Positions 33,981-42,723 of a stretch of 64,000 nucleotides of DNA are shown piece after piece. Position 1 is the stretch's first letter, and each line of letters begins with the position of its first letter. The DNA is from Acidobacteriota bacterium. Its GTDB lineage: Bacteria; Acidobacteriota; Thermoanaerobaculia; Thermoanaerobaculales; Thermoanaerobaculaceae. The stretch lies in contig JACQZW010000072.1 of assembly GCA_016213675.1 (NCBI GenBank), forward strand, positions 1 to 64,000, given 5' to 3'. The notes under the pieces were generated by a model, which saw only the letters and a list, made by a program, of their open reading frames with translations, did not search any database and was not told where the DNA came from. The translations under genes and the position numbers were made by a program.

Positions 33981-34625
33981 ATGCAGATGTGGAAGAACCC
34001 AATCGTGACGGCCGTGGCAGGGATTCTGCTCGGCTTTTTCGCAGGCTTCCTGGTCGGACAGGGTCAGCCCGGGCCGCCTCCACCCGCCGTCTCGGCCGAG
34101 GCGACGAACCCGCACGCCGGGGTCCCCGGGGCGCCGCCGCTGCCGGGCATGTCGCAGCAGCCCCCCGAGGGAGGGCGGACGACGGCGGCGGGGAATCCCC
34201 AGCTCCTCGAGCAGGTGCGGAACCTCGAGAAGCTGATCGCCCAGGATCCCGGCAACTACGATCACCTCGTGCAGATGGGCAACACCCTCTACGACCTCGG
34301 TAACTATTTCAAAGCGGTTGACTTCTACGAGAAGGCCAGGGGCATCAAGGACGACTCGCCGGACGTCCTCACCGATCTCGGGGTGTGCTACCGGGAGACC
34401 GGCCGGTCGAAGGAGTCGCTCGTGCTGTTCGACCGCGCCGCGGACATGAACCCGCAGCACTGGCAGTCGCGCTACAACGCGGCGGTGGTGCGGCTCTTCG
34501 ACCTCGACGATCCGGCCGGAGCCCAGGTCGAGGTGGAGAAGCTCAAGACCATCAAGCACACGGATCCGACCGTGGCCGCGCAGCTCGCCGGCCTCGAGCA
34601 AGAAATCAAGAAGCGAACGAAGTAG
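33981..34625 (+). CDS. Membrane-anchored TPR protein
   Basis: 214 residues. One N-terminal helix (VTAVAGILLGFFAGFLVGQG) anchors it; a Pro/Ala linker follows. Residues about 85-200 contain three tetratricopeptide repeats (DPGNYDHLVQMGNTLYDLGN, DSPDVLTDLGVCYRETGRSK, NPQHWQSRYNAAVVRLFDLD). It resembles NrfG/CcmH-type scaffolds, but no cytochrome genes are adjacent. GGAGGGAGAGG precedes the ATG at 9 nt. Two hairpin terminators follow directly. Confidence 0.8.
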   Translation: MQMWKNPIVTAVAGILLGFFAGFLVGQGQPGPPPPAVSAEATNPHAGVPGAPPLPGMSQQPPEGGRTTAAGNPQLLEQVRNLEKLIAQDPGNYDHLVQMGNTLYDLGNYFKAVDFYEKARGIKDDSPDVLTDLGVCYRETGRSKESLVLFDRAADMNPQHWQSRYNAAVVRLFDLDDPAGAQVEVEKLKTIKHTDPTVAAQLAGLEQEIKKRTK

Positions 34626-34626
34626 C

Positions 34627-34653
34627 GGCCGGCCGCTGGGCGGCCGGCCTTTT
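34627..34653 (+). terminator. Rho-independent terminator of the TPR gene
   Basis: GGCCGGCCGC and GCGGCCGGCC form a perfect 10-bp stem with a 3-nt loop, then TTTT. It begins 2 bp after the stop codon. Confidence 0.8.
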
Positions 34654-34673
34654 CGTCGCGTGAGCAGATTCAT

Positions 34674-34704
34674 GACGGCCGCCCGGCGGGCGGCCGTCCT
34701 CTTT
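34674..34704 (+). terminator. Second tandem terminator
   Basis: GACGGCCGCCC and GGGCGGCCGTC pair over 11 bp with loop GGC, then CTCTTT. The surrounding sequence repeats that of the first terminator (GTCGCGTGAGCAGATTCATG versus GTCGCGCGTGCAGATCCATG), so it looks like a local duplication. Confidence 0.7.
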
Positions 34705-34822
34705 GTCGCGCGTGCAGATCCATGGAGGCCGCCCACCGGCCGGCCAACTCGATTCGTCGCCAGGACTGCCTCGTCCGGTCGGCGCTCGTCCCAGGTTGTC
34801 CTGACTGCGCTATCGTGACGCC

Positions 34823-35404
34823 GTGACGACGTGGATCGAGGCGGCGCGCCGGGCCGCAGTGGTTGCGGTGGGCGCAGCGCTCGCGCGCCAGGGCTTGATC
34901 CGCGGCCGCGAGGGGAACATCTCGTGCCGGCTCGACGACCGCCGGTTCCTGCTCACGCCGGGCGGCTCGGACAAGCGCCGCCTGTTGGCCGTCGAGTTGC
35001 TCGTGGTGCCGCTGGGCGGGCCGATCCCCCCCGGGGCGTCGAGCGAGGCGCTCATGCACCTCGAGACCTACCGGCACTGCCCGGCCGTCGGTGCGGTGGT
35101 CCACGCCCACCCGGCCAACGTGCTGGCCCTCGAGACCCGCGGCAGGATGCCCTCTCCGCAGGCGCTCAAGGAGGGCGAGGCGATCGTCCCGCGGATCGCC
35201 CGGGTCCCGAGTTTCCCGCCGGGGAGCGAGGCGCTGGCGCTGGCCTGCGCCAGGGCCCTGAAGCGCGCGCCGGTCGCGGTCATGGCGCGGCACGGGGTGG
35301 CCGCCGGCGGGGCGGACGTCTGGGAGGCATTGGCCCGGGTCGAGGTCGTCGAGCTGCTCGCCCGGTTGGCGCTCGAGCACCACCACGGCGGGGCGATCCT
35401 GTGA
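34823..35404 (+). CDS. Class II aldolase/adducin-family protein
   Basis: 193 residues, GTG start with TATCGT 6 nt upstream and no Shine-Dalgarno. Family signature REGNISCRL near residue 30, catalytic acid region SSEALMHLETYR, zinc ligands HAHP and a third His in ARHGVAAGG. Known members are L-fuculose-/ribulose-phosphate aldolases and the methionine-salvage dehydratase MtnB; the sequence alone does not decide. The stop overlaps the GTG of rarA (GTGA), a coupling with no known functional meaning. Confidence 0.85.
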   Translation: MTTWIEAARRAAVVAVGAALARQGLIRGREGNISCRLDDRRFLLTPGGSDKRRLLAVELLVVPLGGPIPPGASSEALMHLETYRHCPAVGAVVHAHPANVLALETRGRMPSPQALKEGEAIVPRIARVPSFPPGSEALALACARALKRAPVAVMARHGVAAGGADVWEALARVEVVELLARLALEHHHGGAIL

Positions 35405-36741
35405 CCGGCGACCTGCCCTTCGGCGGCGGTCGGCCGATCGCCCCCGGCACGCCGCTGGCGGAGCGGATGCGGCCGCGCAGCCTCGACGAGGTCGCCGGCC
35501 AGGCCGGTCTGGTCGGCCCGGACGGGGTGCTGCGGCGGCTGGTGGAGCGTGGCGAGCTGCCGTCGCTCATCCTCTGGGGTCCGCCGGGGACCGGCAAGAC
35601 CACGATCGCTCTGGTTCTGGCCGGGATGGTCAACGCCGAGTTCGTGACGTTCTCGGCGGTCCTCTCCGGGGTCAAGGAGGCCCGGGCGGTCATGGACGGG
35701 GCACGACGTCTGCGGGCCGCCACCGGGCGGCGGACCGTCCTCTTCGTCGACGAGGTCCACCGCTTCAACAAGGCCCAGCAGGACGCCTTCCTCCCCTACG
35801 TCGAGGCCGGCGACATCGCCCTCATCGGGGCGACCACCGAGACCCCGTCGTTCGAGCTCACCGCGGCCCTGCTGTCTCGCTGCAAGGTCTACGTGCTCGA
35901 GGCGCTCGGCGAGGATGCCGTGGTCGGCGTCCTGCAACGGGCGCTGGCGGACGGCGAGAGGGGGTTGGGAGGCCGTGACCTGCGCGTCGGCGACGATGCG
36001 CTGCGGGCGACGGCCTCTCTCGCCGCCGGCGACGCGCGGACGGCGCTCAACCTGCTCGACCTGGCCGCGGAGGCGGCGGGGCCTGGCGGTGCCGTCAACG
36101 CCGAGCTGGTGCGCCGCATGGCCCAGCACAGGCTGGCCCGCTACGACAAGGAGGGCGAGGAGCACTACAACCTGATCTCGGCGCTCCACAAGTCGATCCG
36201 CAACTCCGACGTCGATGCCTCGATCTACTGGCTGGCGCGGATGCTCGAGGGCGGCGCCGACGCCCGCTTCGTCGCGAGAAGGCTGCTCCGGGTCGCCTCG
36301 GAGGATGTCGGGATGGCCGATCCGCGAGCGCTCGAGCAGGCCGCGGCGGCGGCGCACTGCGTGGAGCACGTCGGGATGCCGGAGTGCGCGCTCGCTCTGG
36401 CGCAGGCCGCGGTCTACCTCGCGCTGGCGCCGAAGTCCAACGCGCTTTACACGGCTTACGGCGCGGCCCAGCGGCTGGTCGCCTCGCGGCCGCCGTACCC
36501 GGTGCCGTTGCACCTGCGGAACGCGCCGACCCGCCTCATGAAGGAGCTCGGCTACGGCGAGGGCTACGTGTACGCCCACGACGTCGAGGGCGCCGTCGCC
36601 GACATGACGTGCCTGCCCGACGAGCTCGCCGGGGAACGGGTGTTCAGGCCGGTCGAGCAGGGCTGGGAGAAGCGGATCCGCGAGCGCCTCGCGGAGATCG
36701 CGGCGCGGCGCGGCGGGTCGCAGCATGGGCAGGGCGAGTGA
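35401..36741 (+). CDS. rarA: Replication-associated recombination protein A (AAA+ ATPase)
   Basis: 446 residues from GTG 35401. A RarA/MgsA/WRNIP1-family clamp-loader-like ATPase that acts at stalled replication forks. Features in order are PLAERMRPRSLDEVAGQAGL, Walker A GPPGTGKTT, Walker B VLFVDEVHRFNKAQQDAFLP, sensor 1 GATTETPSFEL, sensor 2 GDARTALNLLDL, and the family tail (YDKEGEEHYNLISALHKSIR, NSDVDASIYWLARMLEGG). Length and order are normal. Confidence 0.95.
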   Translation: MTGDLPFGGGRPIAPGTPLAERMRPRSLDEVAGQAGLVGPDGVLRRLVERGELPSLILWGPPGTGKTTIALVLAGMVNAEFVTFSAVLSGVKEARAVMDGARRLRAATGRRTVLFVDEVHRFNKAQQDAFLPYVEAGDIALIGATTETPSFELTAALLSRCKVYVLEALGEDAVVGVLQRALADGERGLGGRDLRVGDDALRATASLAAGDARTALNLLDLAAEAAGPGGAVNAELVRRMAQHRLARYDKEGEEHYNLISALHKSIRNSDVDASIYWLARMLEGGADARFVARRLLRVASEDVGMADPRALEQAAAAAHCVEHVGMPECALALAQAAVYLALAPKSNALYTAYGAAQRLVASRPPYPVPLHLRNAPTRLMKELGYGEGYVYAHDVEGAVADMTCLPDELAGERVFRPVEQGWEKRIRERLAEIAARRGGSQHGQGE

Positions 36742-37456
36742 TCGTTCGAGGTGGGCTCGCGGCGTGAGACGGATGGTCAGGTGGGTGCTGCCGGCCGACA
36801 TCGAGCGTGCCGACGACGCACTGGTCGAGGCGATCGACGCCGCCCTGCGCGCCGGCGAGCGGCGGGCTGGATCGCACCTCGCGTGCCGCCTCGGCTGCAC
36901 CGAGTGCTGCATCGGCGTGTTCGACATCACGGCGCTCGACGCGGCCCGCCTGACCCGCGGCGTCGCAGCCCTGCACCTCGCCGACCCCGCACGTTCCCGC
37001 AGGCTCGTCGAGCAGGCCAGGGCTCGTTGGGAGTTGATCGCCCCAGAGTTTCCCGGCGACCGGGGGAGCGGGGGACTGGCCGACGACGAGGCGCGTCGCG
37101 CGGAGCACTTCGCGCGCTTCGCGGACACGCCGTGCCCGGCCCTGGATCCGAGAACCGGCGCCTGCGTGGTCTACGCCTGGCGCCCGCTGACCTGCCGCAC
37201 CTTCGGCCTGCCGGTCCGGTTCGGCGCGGAGGTGGTCCCGCCGTGTCGTCTCAACTTCACCGGAGCCACTGTGTTCGATGTGGAGGCCGCCACGGTGGAT
37301 CCCGATCCAGACGACGCCGAGGGCCGCCTGCTCGGTCGCCTGCGCGACTCCGGTGAGCCGGCCGCCGATACCGTGGTGGCCTACGTCCTCGCCCGCGCGG
37401 GCGACGCGCTCACGCCGTCGCGGCGAGCGCCGCGGCGGCGCGGCGGGCCTCGCTGA
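36725..37456 (+). CDS. YkgJ-family cysteine-cluster protein
   Basis: Up to 243 residues; ATG 36725 overlaps rarA by 17 bp, and ATG 36773 (MVRWVLPAD) is an equally good start. Cysteines cluster as CRLGCTECC near residue 57 and DTPCPALD, TGACVVYAWRPLTCRTFG and PPCRLN further on. This is the YkgJ/UPF0153 pattern believed to bind an Fe-S cluster or zinc. Function unknown. Its 3' end overlaps the convergent hemY gene by 47 bp. Confidence 0.82.
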   Translation: MGRASDRSRWARGVRRMVRWVLPADIERADDALVEAIDAALRAGERRAGSHLACRLGCTECCIGVFDITALDAARLTRGVAALHLADPARSRRLVEQARARWELIAPEFPGDRGSGGLADDEARRAEHFARFADTPCPALDPRTGACVVYAWRPLTCRTFGLPVRFGAEVVPPCRLNFTGATVFDVEAATVDPDPDDAEGRLLGRLRDSGEPAADTVVAYVLARAGDALTPSRRAPRRRGGPR

Positions 37457-38801
37457 CGCAGGCGTTGAGCGCGACGCCGCGGAGCCCGTTGCCGGTCACC
37501 AGGAGGCCGGCGAACCGGCCGGCGGCCTCGTCGATGGCCCGGAGCCGCTCGCGGTGCCCCAGCGTGTACTGCGGGATCGCGTAGTCGTGGCGGATCACGT
37601 GGATCAGGCTGGGAACCGGGTCGCCGCCGAGGAGGCCGGCCAGCTCGCGGCGCACGAGCTCGACGAGATCGCGATCGGCGAGGTCGAGCAATTCACCGGC
37701 GCGGGCGCCGCCGAGGAGCGTGCGGAGCAGCGTGGTGCCCTTCGGGGCCTGGCCCGGGAAGGTGGCATCGCAGAAGATCGTGCCGAGGATGCGTCGCCGC
37801 TCCCGGCCCGGGACCAGGAAGCCGAAGCCGCGGCAGGAGTGCGCGAACGGCCGCGGCTCTCTGTACGCGGTCATGACGACGGCGACCCTGACCGCCGGGA
37901 TCGCCCGCAGCGCCTCGACGGCGGGCGGGTCGAGCAGGCCTTCCAGGATGCCCGCCGCCACCGCCGGCGGGACCGCGACGGCGACGCGGCGGGCTCGGAT
38001 CGCCTCTCCCGAGCGGACCTGGACGACGAAGGCGTCGCCGTCACGCCCCACGGCGTCGACCGGGCAGCCGACCCGGACCCGGGCGGCGAGGGAGGCCGCC
38101 AGCACGTCGGTGAGCTGCTGCATGCCGAGCCGGAACGTGGTGAGCGTGCCGCCCGGCCCGGCAGGGCCTGCGCCGCTCGGCGGGGCCTCTCCGGCGGCCC
38201 GCTGGCGCCGCCGCTCCTTGAGCTTGGCCAGCATGGCCTTGACCAGCGACCCGTGGGTCGCCTCCATCTCACGCATGCGCGGGAACGTCGAAGGCAGCGA
38301 CAGGCGGGTCGAGTCACCGGCGTAGACCCCGGTGACCATGGCGTCGACCAGGACCTCGGCGGCCTCGCGGCCGATCCGGCGCGCCGCGAAGGCGAAGACC
38401 GTCTCCTCCTCCGGGCCGCGCGGCTGGAACGGCTCCAGGAGCACCCGCATGCGCCCGCCGAGCGTGAGGATGCTCGAGGTCAGGAACGCCGGCGGCGAGA
38501 GCGGGACCCGGCGCAGCTCGCCGTCGCGGACGATGAAGCGGTCGGCCGACGCGGCGTCGGCGCGGACCAGCTCGCCGGTCAGGCCGAGCTGATCGACGAG
38601 CTCCAGGGTCTCGGGGACGTTGTCGAGGAATCCCTGCGGGCCCCACTCGCAGCAGCAGCCGTCGATCCACTCGGTCTGGACCTTGCCGCCCGGACGGGTG
38701 TCCGCCTCGAGCACGAGCGGCTCGATCCCGGCCAGGCGCCGCGCGTAGTGGGCCAGGGCGAGCCCCGAGATCCCGCCGCCGACGACGACCAGTTCCTCCA
38801 C
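37410..38801 (-). CDS. hemY: Protoporphyrinogen oxidase, FAD-dependent (HemY type)
   Basis: About 463 residues from GTG 38801 (GGAAGG upstream). FAD site VVVGGGISGLALAHYARRL with the Glu of VLEADTRPGGKVQTEW. Also SLVKAMLAK, TTFRLGMQQLTDVLAASLAA, and the C-terminal FAD element GLLVTGNGLRGVALNACVSE typical of the family. It oxidises protoporphyrinogen IX to protoporphyrin IX using oxygen. With HemN upstream, the classical protoporphyrin route is indicated, although the coproporphyrinogen-oxidising relatives share this fold. Last gene of the heme operon, 62 bp after hemN. Confidence 0.93.
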   Translation of the reverse strand: MEELVVVGGGISGLALAHYARRLAGIEPLVLEADTRPGGKVQTEWIDGCCCEWGPQGFLDNVPETLELVDQLGLTGELVRADAASADRFIVRDGELRRVPLSPPAFLTSSILTLGGRMRVLLEPFQPRGPEEETVFAFAARRIGREAAEVLVDAMVTGVYAGDSTRLSLPSTFPRMREMEATHGSLVKAMLAKLKERRRQRAAGEAPPSGAGPAGPGGTLTTFRLGMQQLTDVLAASLAARVRVGCPVDAVGRDGDAFVVQVRSGEAIRARRVAVAVPPAVAAGILEGLLDPPAVEALRAIPAVRVAVVMTAYREPRPFAHSCRGFGFLVPGRERRRILGTIFCDATFPGQAPKGTTLLRTLLGGARAGELLDLADRDLVELVRRELAGLLGGDPVPSLIHVIRHDYAIPQYTLGHRERLRAIDEAAGRFAGLLVTGNGLRGVALNACVSEARRAAAALAATA

Positions 38802-38863
38802 GCCCGCCTTCCTTTCCCTCGAGTCCCGCACATTGTCTTCCGGGACCCCGGAACCCGTCATCC

Positions 38864-40309
38864 CTACACCGTCCGGCTGTACAACTGCTTCCCGGCGTCG
38901 CGGGACAGGTAGGCGTCGAACGGCATGCAGATGTTGCGGATGAAGAACCGGCCGCGGGGGAGGACGCGGATGGCGCGGGAGTCGATCTCGAGCAGGCCGT
39001 CGTCGGCAAACGGGCGCAGCGCCTCGAGCTCCGCCGCGAACCGCGTCTCCGGGTCGACGCCGAGGCGCTGCCGGACCCAGTCGAAGTCGAGCTGGAACGT
39101 GCAGATCAGCCGACGGATCACGGCGCCGCGCAGCTCGTCCTCGGCGCTCCGCGCCAGGCCGCGCTCGACCGGCAGGACACCTTCGTCGACGCTCTTCCGG
39201 TAGCGCGCCAGGTTCTTCTCGTTCTGGACGTAGCAGGAGCCCACGTCGCCAATCGAGGTGACGCCGACGCCGATCATGTCGGTGGCCGGCAGTACCGTGT
39301 AGCCCATGAAGTTGCGGTGCAGGTTGCCGGCGTCGAGGGCGAGCGACAGCTCGTCCCCGGGCCTGGCGAAGTGGTCCATGCCGATGAAGCGGTAGCCGGC
39401 GGCGAGGAAGCGCTCGGCGGCGGCCGCGAAGATCCGGAACTTCTCGTATCCCTTCGGCAGCGGCAGCCCCTCGAGCGCCCTTTGGTGCGGCTTGATCCAC
39501 GGCACGTGGGCGTAGGAGAAGGCGGCCACCCGATCCGGGGCCAGCTCGCGGATGACGAGTCCGACGCTGTCGCTGAATTGCTCCGGGGTCTGGTAGGGCA
39601 GCCCGTAGATCAGGTCGATGTTGACCGAACCGAAACCCAGCTCGCGGGCGCGTTCGACCAGGTGACGCGTCAGCTCGAGTGACTGCACGCGATGCACCGC
39701 CTGCTGCACGCGCTCGTCGAAGTCCTGCACACCGAGCGAGATGCGGTTGAAGCCGAGGGCGCGGAGGACGCGCAAATGGTCGTCGCTGGTGACGCAGGGG
39801 TCGACCTCGATCGCCACTTCGGCTCCGGCGGCGAGGTGGAAGCGGCTCGTGATGGCCCCGAACAGCCGCTCGCACTGCGCCGGCGTCAGGTAGGTCGGCG
39901 TGCCGCCCCCCCAGTGGAGCTGCGCGAGCGTCCGCCGGCCGCCGAGGCGGTCGGCGACCAGCGCGAGCTCGCGCTCCAGCGCGTCGAGGTAGGCGAGCTC
40001 GGGCCCGTGCCGGGGCGAGATCACGATGTTGCAGCCGCAGTAGGTGCAGCGCGCCTCGCAGAACGGCACGTGGACGTAGAGCGACAGCGGCTCGTCGGCG
40101 CGCCTGGAGGCGCTCTCCAGGGCCGATGCGTAGTCGCCGGCGGCGAAGCCCGGGTGGAACTGTGGCGCGGTCGGGTACGAGGTGTACCGGGGCCCGGGCC
40201 GGTCGTATTTGGCCAGGAGCTCGGGCGTGATGCCGGCGAAGTCGACTTCGGAAGGACCGCATTCCGGAACGGACGACTGCCGGCCTCGGTGCTCTTCGTG
40301 CGTGTTCAT
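38864..40309 (-). CDS. hemN: Oxygen-independent coproporphyrinogen III oxidase (radical SAM)
   Basis: 481 residues from ATG 40309, overlapping hemE by ATGA. The radical SAM cluster motif is CEARCTYCGC (CxxxCxxCxC) as in genuine HemN; HemW relatives lack the last Cys. Also GPRYTSYPTAPQF at the N-terminus, LHWGGGTPTYL, EVDPCVTSDDHL, RISLGVQDFDERVQQAVHR and GFGSVNIDLIYGLPYQT. The C-terminal HemN domain (GMDHFARPGDELSLA) is intact. It converts coproporphyrinogen III to protoporphyrinogen IX without oxygen. Confidence 0.95.
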   Translation of the reverse strand: MNTHEEHRGRQSSVPECGPSEVDFAGITPELLAKYDRPGPRYTSYPTAPQFHPGFAAGDYASALESASRRADEPLSLYVHVPFCEARCTYCGCNIVISPRHGPELAYLDALERELALVADRLGGRRTLAQLHWGGGTPTYLTPAQCERLFGAITSRFHLAAGAEVAIEVDPCVTSDDHLRVLRALGFNRISLGVQDFDERVQQAVHRVQSLELTRHLVERARELGFGSVNIDLIYGLPYQTPEQFSDSVGLVIRELAPDRVAAFSYAHVPWIKPHQRALEGLPLPKGYEKFRIFAAAAERFLAAGYRFIGMDHFARPGDELSLALDAGNLHRNFMGYTVLPATDMIGVGVTSIGDVGSCYVQNEKNLARYRKSVDEGVLPVERGLARSAEDELRGAVIRRLICTFQLDFDWVRQRLGVDPETRFAAELEALRPFADDGLLEIDSRAIRVLPRGRFFIRNICMPFDAYLSRDAGKQLYSRTV

Positions 40310-41379
40310 TGCCCCCCCCGGACGGCGTCGAGGAACGCCGTGACCGCGGCCAGGGGGGTGTGCGGCAGGATGCCGTGGCCGAGGTTGGCGATGTACCCCG
40401 TCGGCGGCGCCGCGGCGGTCATCCGACGGGTCGCCCGGCTCACCGCGTCCGGGCTGGACAGGAGCACGGCCGGGTCGAGGTTGCCCTGAACGGCCTTGCC
40501 GGTGGCCAAGGCGGCACGCGTGAGGTCGGTGCGCCAGTCGACGCCCAGGACGTCGATCGGCAGAGAGGCGACCGCGCCGACGAGGTGGGCGCCGCCGCCG
40601 AGGTAGAGGATGCGCGGGACGTCGAGGTCGTCCAGCGCGGCGAGCAGGCGGGCCAGCGCCGGGACGACGAACTCGGCGTACTCGCGCTCCGCCAGGGCGC
40701 CGGCCCAGGAGTCGAACACCTGGACGGCCTGGGCGCCGGCGGCCACCTGCTGGCGGAGGTAGAGGGCCATGGCGTCGGCGAGGCGGAGGAGCAGCGCGCC
40801 CAGCTCGGCGGGATGTGCGAAGAGCGCGGCCTTGACGGCGGCGTGCTCGCGCGACGTGCCGCCCTCGACGAGATAGCTGGCCAGCGTCCACGGCGCGCCG
40901 CAGAAGCCGATGAGCGCGACGTCGGCCGGCAACGCCGCCCGCACCCTGGAGATCGCCTCCGCGACGAAGGAGGTTCCCACGCCGTCCGCCGGTGGCTGCA
41001 GCGCCTCCCACTCCTCGGGGCGTGCCAGCGGCGCCTCGATGCGCGGCCCGCCCTCGTCCGGGAAGGCGAAGTGGACGCCCAGCGGGGCCAGCGGGAGGAG
41101 GATGTCCGAGAAGATGATCGCGGCGTCGAAGCCGAAGCGGCGGATCGGCTGAAGCGTGACCTCGGCGGCCAGCTCGGGGTTCCTGCACAGCGCGAGGAAC
41201 GAGCCGGCCTCGGCCCGGGTCGCGCGGTACTCGGGGAGGTAACGGCCGGCCTGGCGCATGATCCAGGCCGGTGGCCGGTCGACCGGCTGCCGGCGGCAGG
41301 CAGCCAGGAAACGGCTGGGGTCCGTGGTCCGTGGTCCGGGGTCGGAAGACGAGACGAGCGAGCTCCGCTGCTGACTCAT
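40306..41379 (-). CDS. hemE: Uroporphyrinogen decarboxylase
   Basis: 357 residues. Signatures: PPAWIMRQAGRYLPEYR, IIFSDILLPLAPLG (catalytic Asp), GFCGAPWTLASYL, VQVFDSWAGAL, GVDWRTDL and YIANLGHGILPHTP. It removes four carboxyl groups from uroporphyrinogen III. The first ~22 residues (QQRSSLVSSSDPGPRTTDPS) are low-complexity; part of their DNA is a 7-bp tandem array, so the conserved protein really begins near SRFLAACR. Overlaps both hemL and hemN by ATGA. Confidence 0.95.
   Translation of the reverse strand: MSQQRSSLVSSSDPGPRTTDPSRFLAACRRQPVDRPPAWIMRQAGRYLPEYRATRAEAGSFLALCRNPELAAEVTLQPIRRFGFDAAIIFSDILLPLAPLGVHFAFPDEGGPRIEAPLARPEEWEALQPPADGVGTSFVAEAISRVRAALPADVALIGFCGAPWTLASYLVEGGTSREHAAVKAALFAHPAELGALLLRLADAMALYLRQQVAAGAQAVQVFDSWAGALAEREYAEFVVPALARLLAALDDLDVPRILYLGGGAHLVGAVASLPIDVLGVDWRTDLTRAALATGKAVQGNLDPAVLLSSPDAVSRATRRMTAAAPPTGYIANLGHGILPHTPLAAVTAFLDAVRGGQ
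41319..41345. repeat. Heptamer tandem array inside the 5' end of hemE
   Basis: Units GGTCCGT, GGTCCGT, GGTCCGG and partial GGTCGG. On the minus strand they encode part of the non-conserved N-terminus of HemE (DPGPRTTDPS region). Confidence 0.7.
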
Positions 41380-42668
41380 CGGGGGACCTCGGCGAGCGCC
41401 TCGCCCAGCGCCGTCAGCGTTCGCGCGATGTCGTCCCCGGTGTGAGTCGTGGACAGGAAGCCGACCTCGTAGGCCGAGGGCGCCAGGTAGACGCCGCGCC
41501 CGAGCAGCGCCCGGTGCAGCACGGCGTAGCGCGGCGCCGCCTCAGGGGCGACGCGGTCGAACCGGCGCGGTGGCTCGCCCGGCTGCATCGCGAGCCAGAA
41601 CAGCGAGCCGAGCCGGGCGAACGACGCCGGTGCCTCCCGACGCCGGATCAGCGCCCGGACCCCGGCGTCGAGCTCCGTCCCGAGCGCCTCGAGGCGGGCC
41701 CAGCCGTCCTCCCGCTCCAGGACCTCGAGCGTGGCGAGGCCGGCGGCCATCGCCACCGGGTTGCCCGACAGCGTCCCGGCCTGGTAGACCGGCCCGAGCG
41801 GCGCGACGTGCTCCATGAGGTCGCGGCGGCCACCGTAGGCGCCGACCGGCATGCCGCCGCCGATCACCTTGCCGAAGGTCGCGAGGTCGGGCGTGATGCC
41901 GAAGAGCTCGGCGGCGCCCCCGGGGGCCACACGGAACCCCGAGATCACCTCGTCGAAGATCAGCAGGGCGCCGTGCCGGCGGCACAGCGCGGCGAGTTTC
42001 AGGAGGAGCTCGCGCCGCTGGAGGAGCAGGCCGGCGTTGGCCGGCACCGGCTCGATGATGACCGCTGCCAGCTCGTCGCCGTAGCGGGCGAAGGCATCGG
42101 CGATCGCCTCGTCGTCGTCGAGCGGAACGACGGTGGTCAGCTCGGCCAGCGCGGCCGGAACGCCCGCCGACGAGGGAGTCCCGAACGTCGCCAGGCCCGA
42201 ACCCGCCTTGACCAGCAGGGAGTCGCCGTGGCCGTGGTAGCAGCCGTCGAACTTGAGGACGCGGGCTCGACCGGTGACGCCGCGGGCGAGCCGGAGAGCC
42301 GAGAGAACGGCCTCGGTCCCGGACGAGACGAAGCGGACCATCTCGCAGCCGGGGTACAGGGCGACGACCTTCTCGGCCAGCGTCACCTCGTCCTCACACG
42401 GGGCGCCGAACGACATCCCGCGCCGAACGGCTCGCACCACCGCCTCGACCACCGCCGGGTGGGCGTGGCCGAGGATCAGCGGGCCCCAGGACATCACGTA
42501 GTCGAGGTAGCGGTTCCCGTCGACGTCGACGAAGTGCGCGCCGTCGCCCTCGCGGTAGAACACCGGCGACCCGCCGACGGCGCGAAACGCCCGGACGGGC
42601 GAGTTCACCCCACCCGGCAACACGCGGCAGGCGCGCTCGTACAGCTCGGCGGATCGATCGAGCCTCAT
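41376..42668 (-). CDS. hemL: Glutamate-1-semialdehyde 2,1-aminomutase
   Basis: 430 residues, normal length. PLP lysine in TFGKVIGGGMPVGAYGGR; other signatures are LPGGVNSPVRAF, YVMSWGPLILGHAHP, FVSSGTEAVLSALRLARG, KFDGCYHGHGDSLLV and LIFDEVISGFR. It converts glutamate-1-semialdehyde to 5-aminolevulinate in the C5 pathway, using the product of HemA. Stop overlaps the hemE start. Followed upstream by a 55-bp spacer with a heptamer array before hemB. Confidence 0.96.
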   Translation of the reverse strand: MRLDRSAELYERACRVLPGGVNSPVRAFRAVGGSPVFYREGDGAHFVDVDGNRYLDYVMSWGPLILGHAHPAVVEAVVRAVRRGMSFGAPCEDEVTLAEKVVALYPGCEMVRFVSSGTEAVLSALRLARGVTGRARVLKFDGCYHGHGDSLLVKAGSGLATFGTPSSAGVPAALAELTTVVPLDDDEAIADAFARYGDELAAVIIEPVPANAGLLLQRRELLLKLAALCRRHGALLIFDEVISGFRVAPGGAAELFGITPDLATFGKVIGGGMPVGAYGGRRDLMEHVAPLGPVYQAGTLSGNPVAMAAGLATLEVLEREDGWARLEALGTELDAGVRALIRRREAPASFARLGSLFWLAMQPGEPPRRFDRVAPEAAPRYAVLHRALLGRGVYLAPSAYEVGFLSTTHTGDDIARTLTALGEALAEVPR

Positions 42669-42674
42669 CGCGAC

Positions 42675-42702
42675 CGTCCCTTGTCCCCTGTGCCCCGACC
42701 CC
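42675..42702. repeat. Heptamer tandem array between hemB and hemL
   Basis: Units CGTCCCT, TGTCCCC, TGTGCCC, CGACCCC. The reverse complement closely resembles the array at 31361-31395. It occupies most of the only sizeable spacer in the first part of the heme operon. Confidence 0.7.
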
Positions 42703-42723
42703 TCGGCGAGTGCAGCGAGCCGC

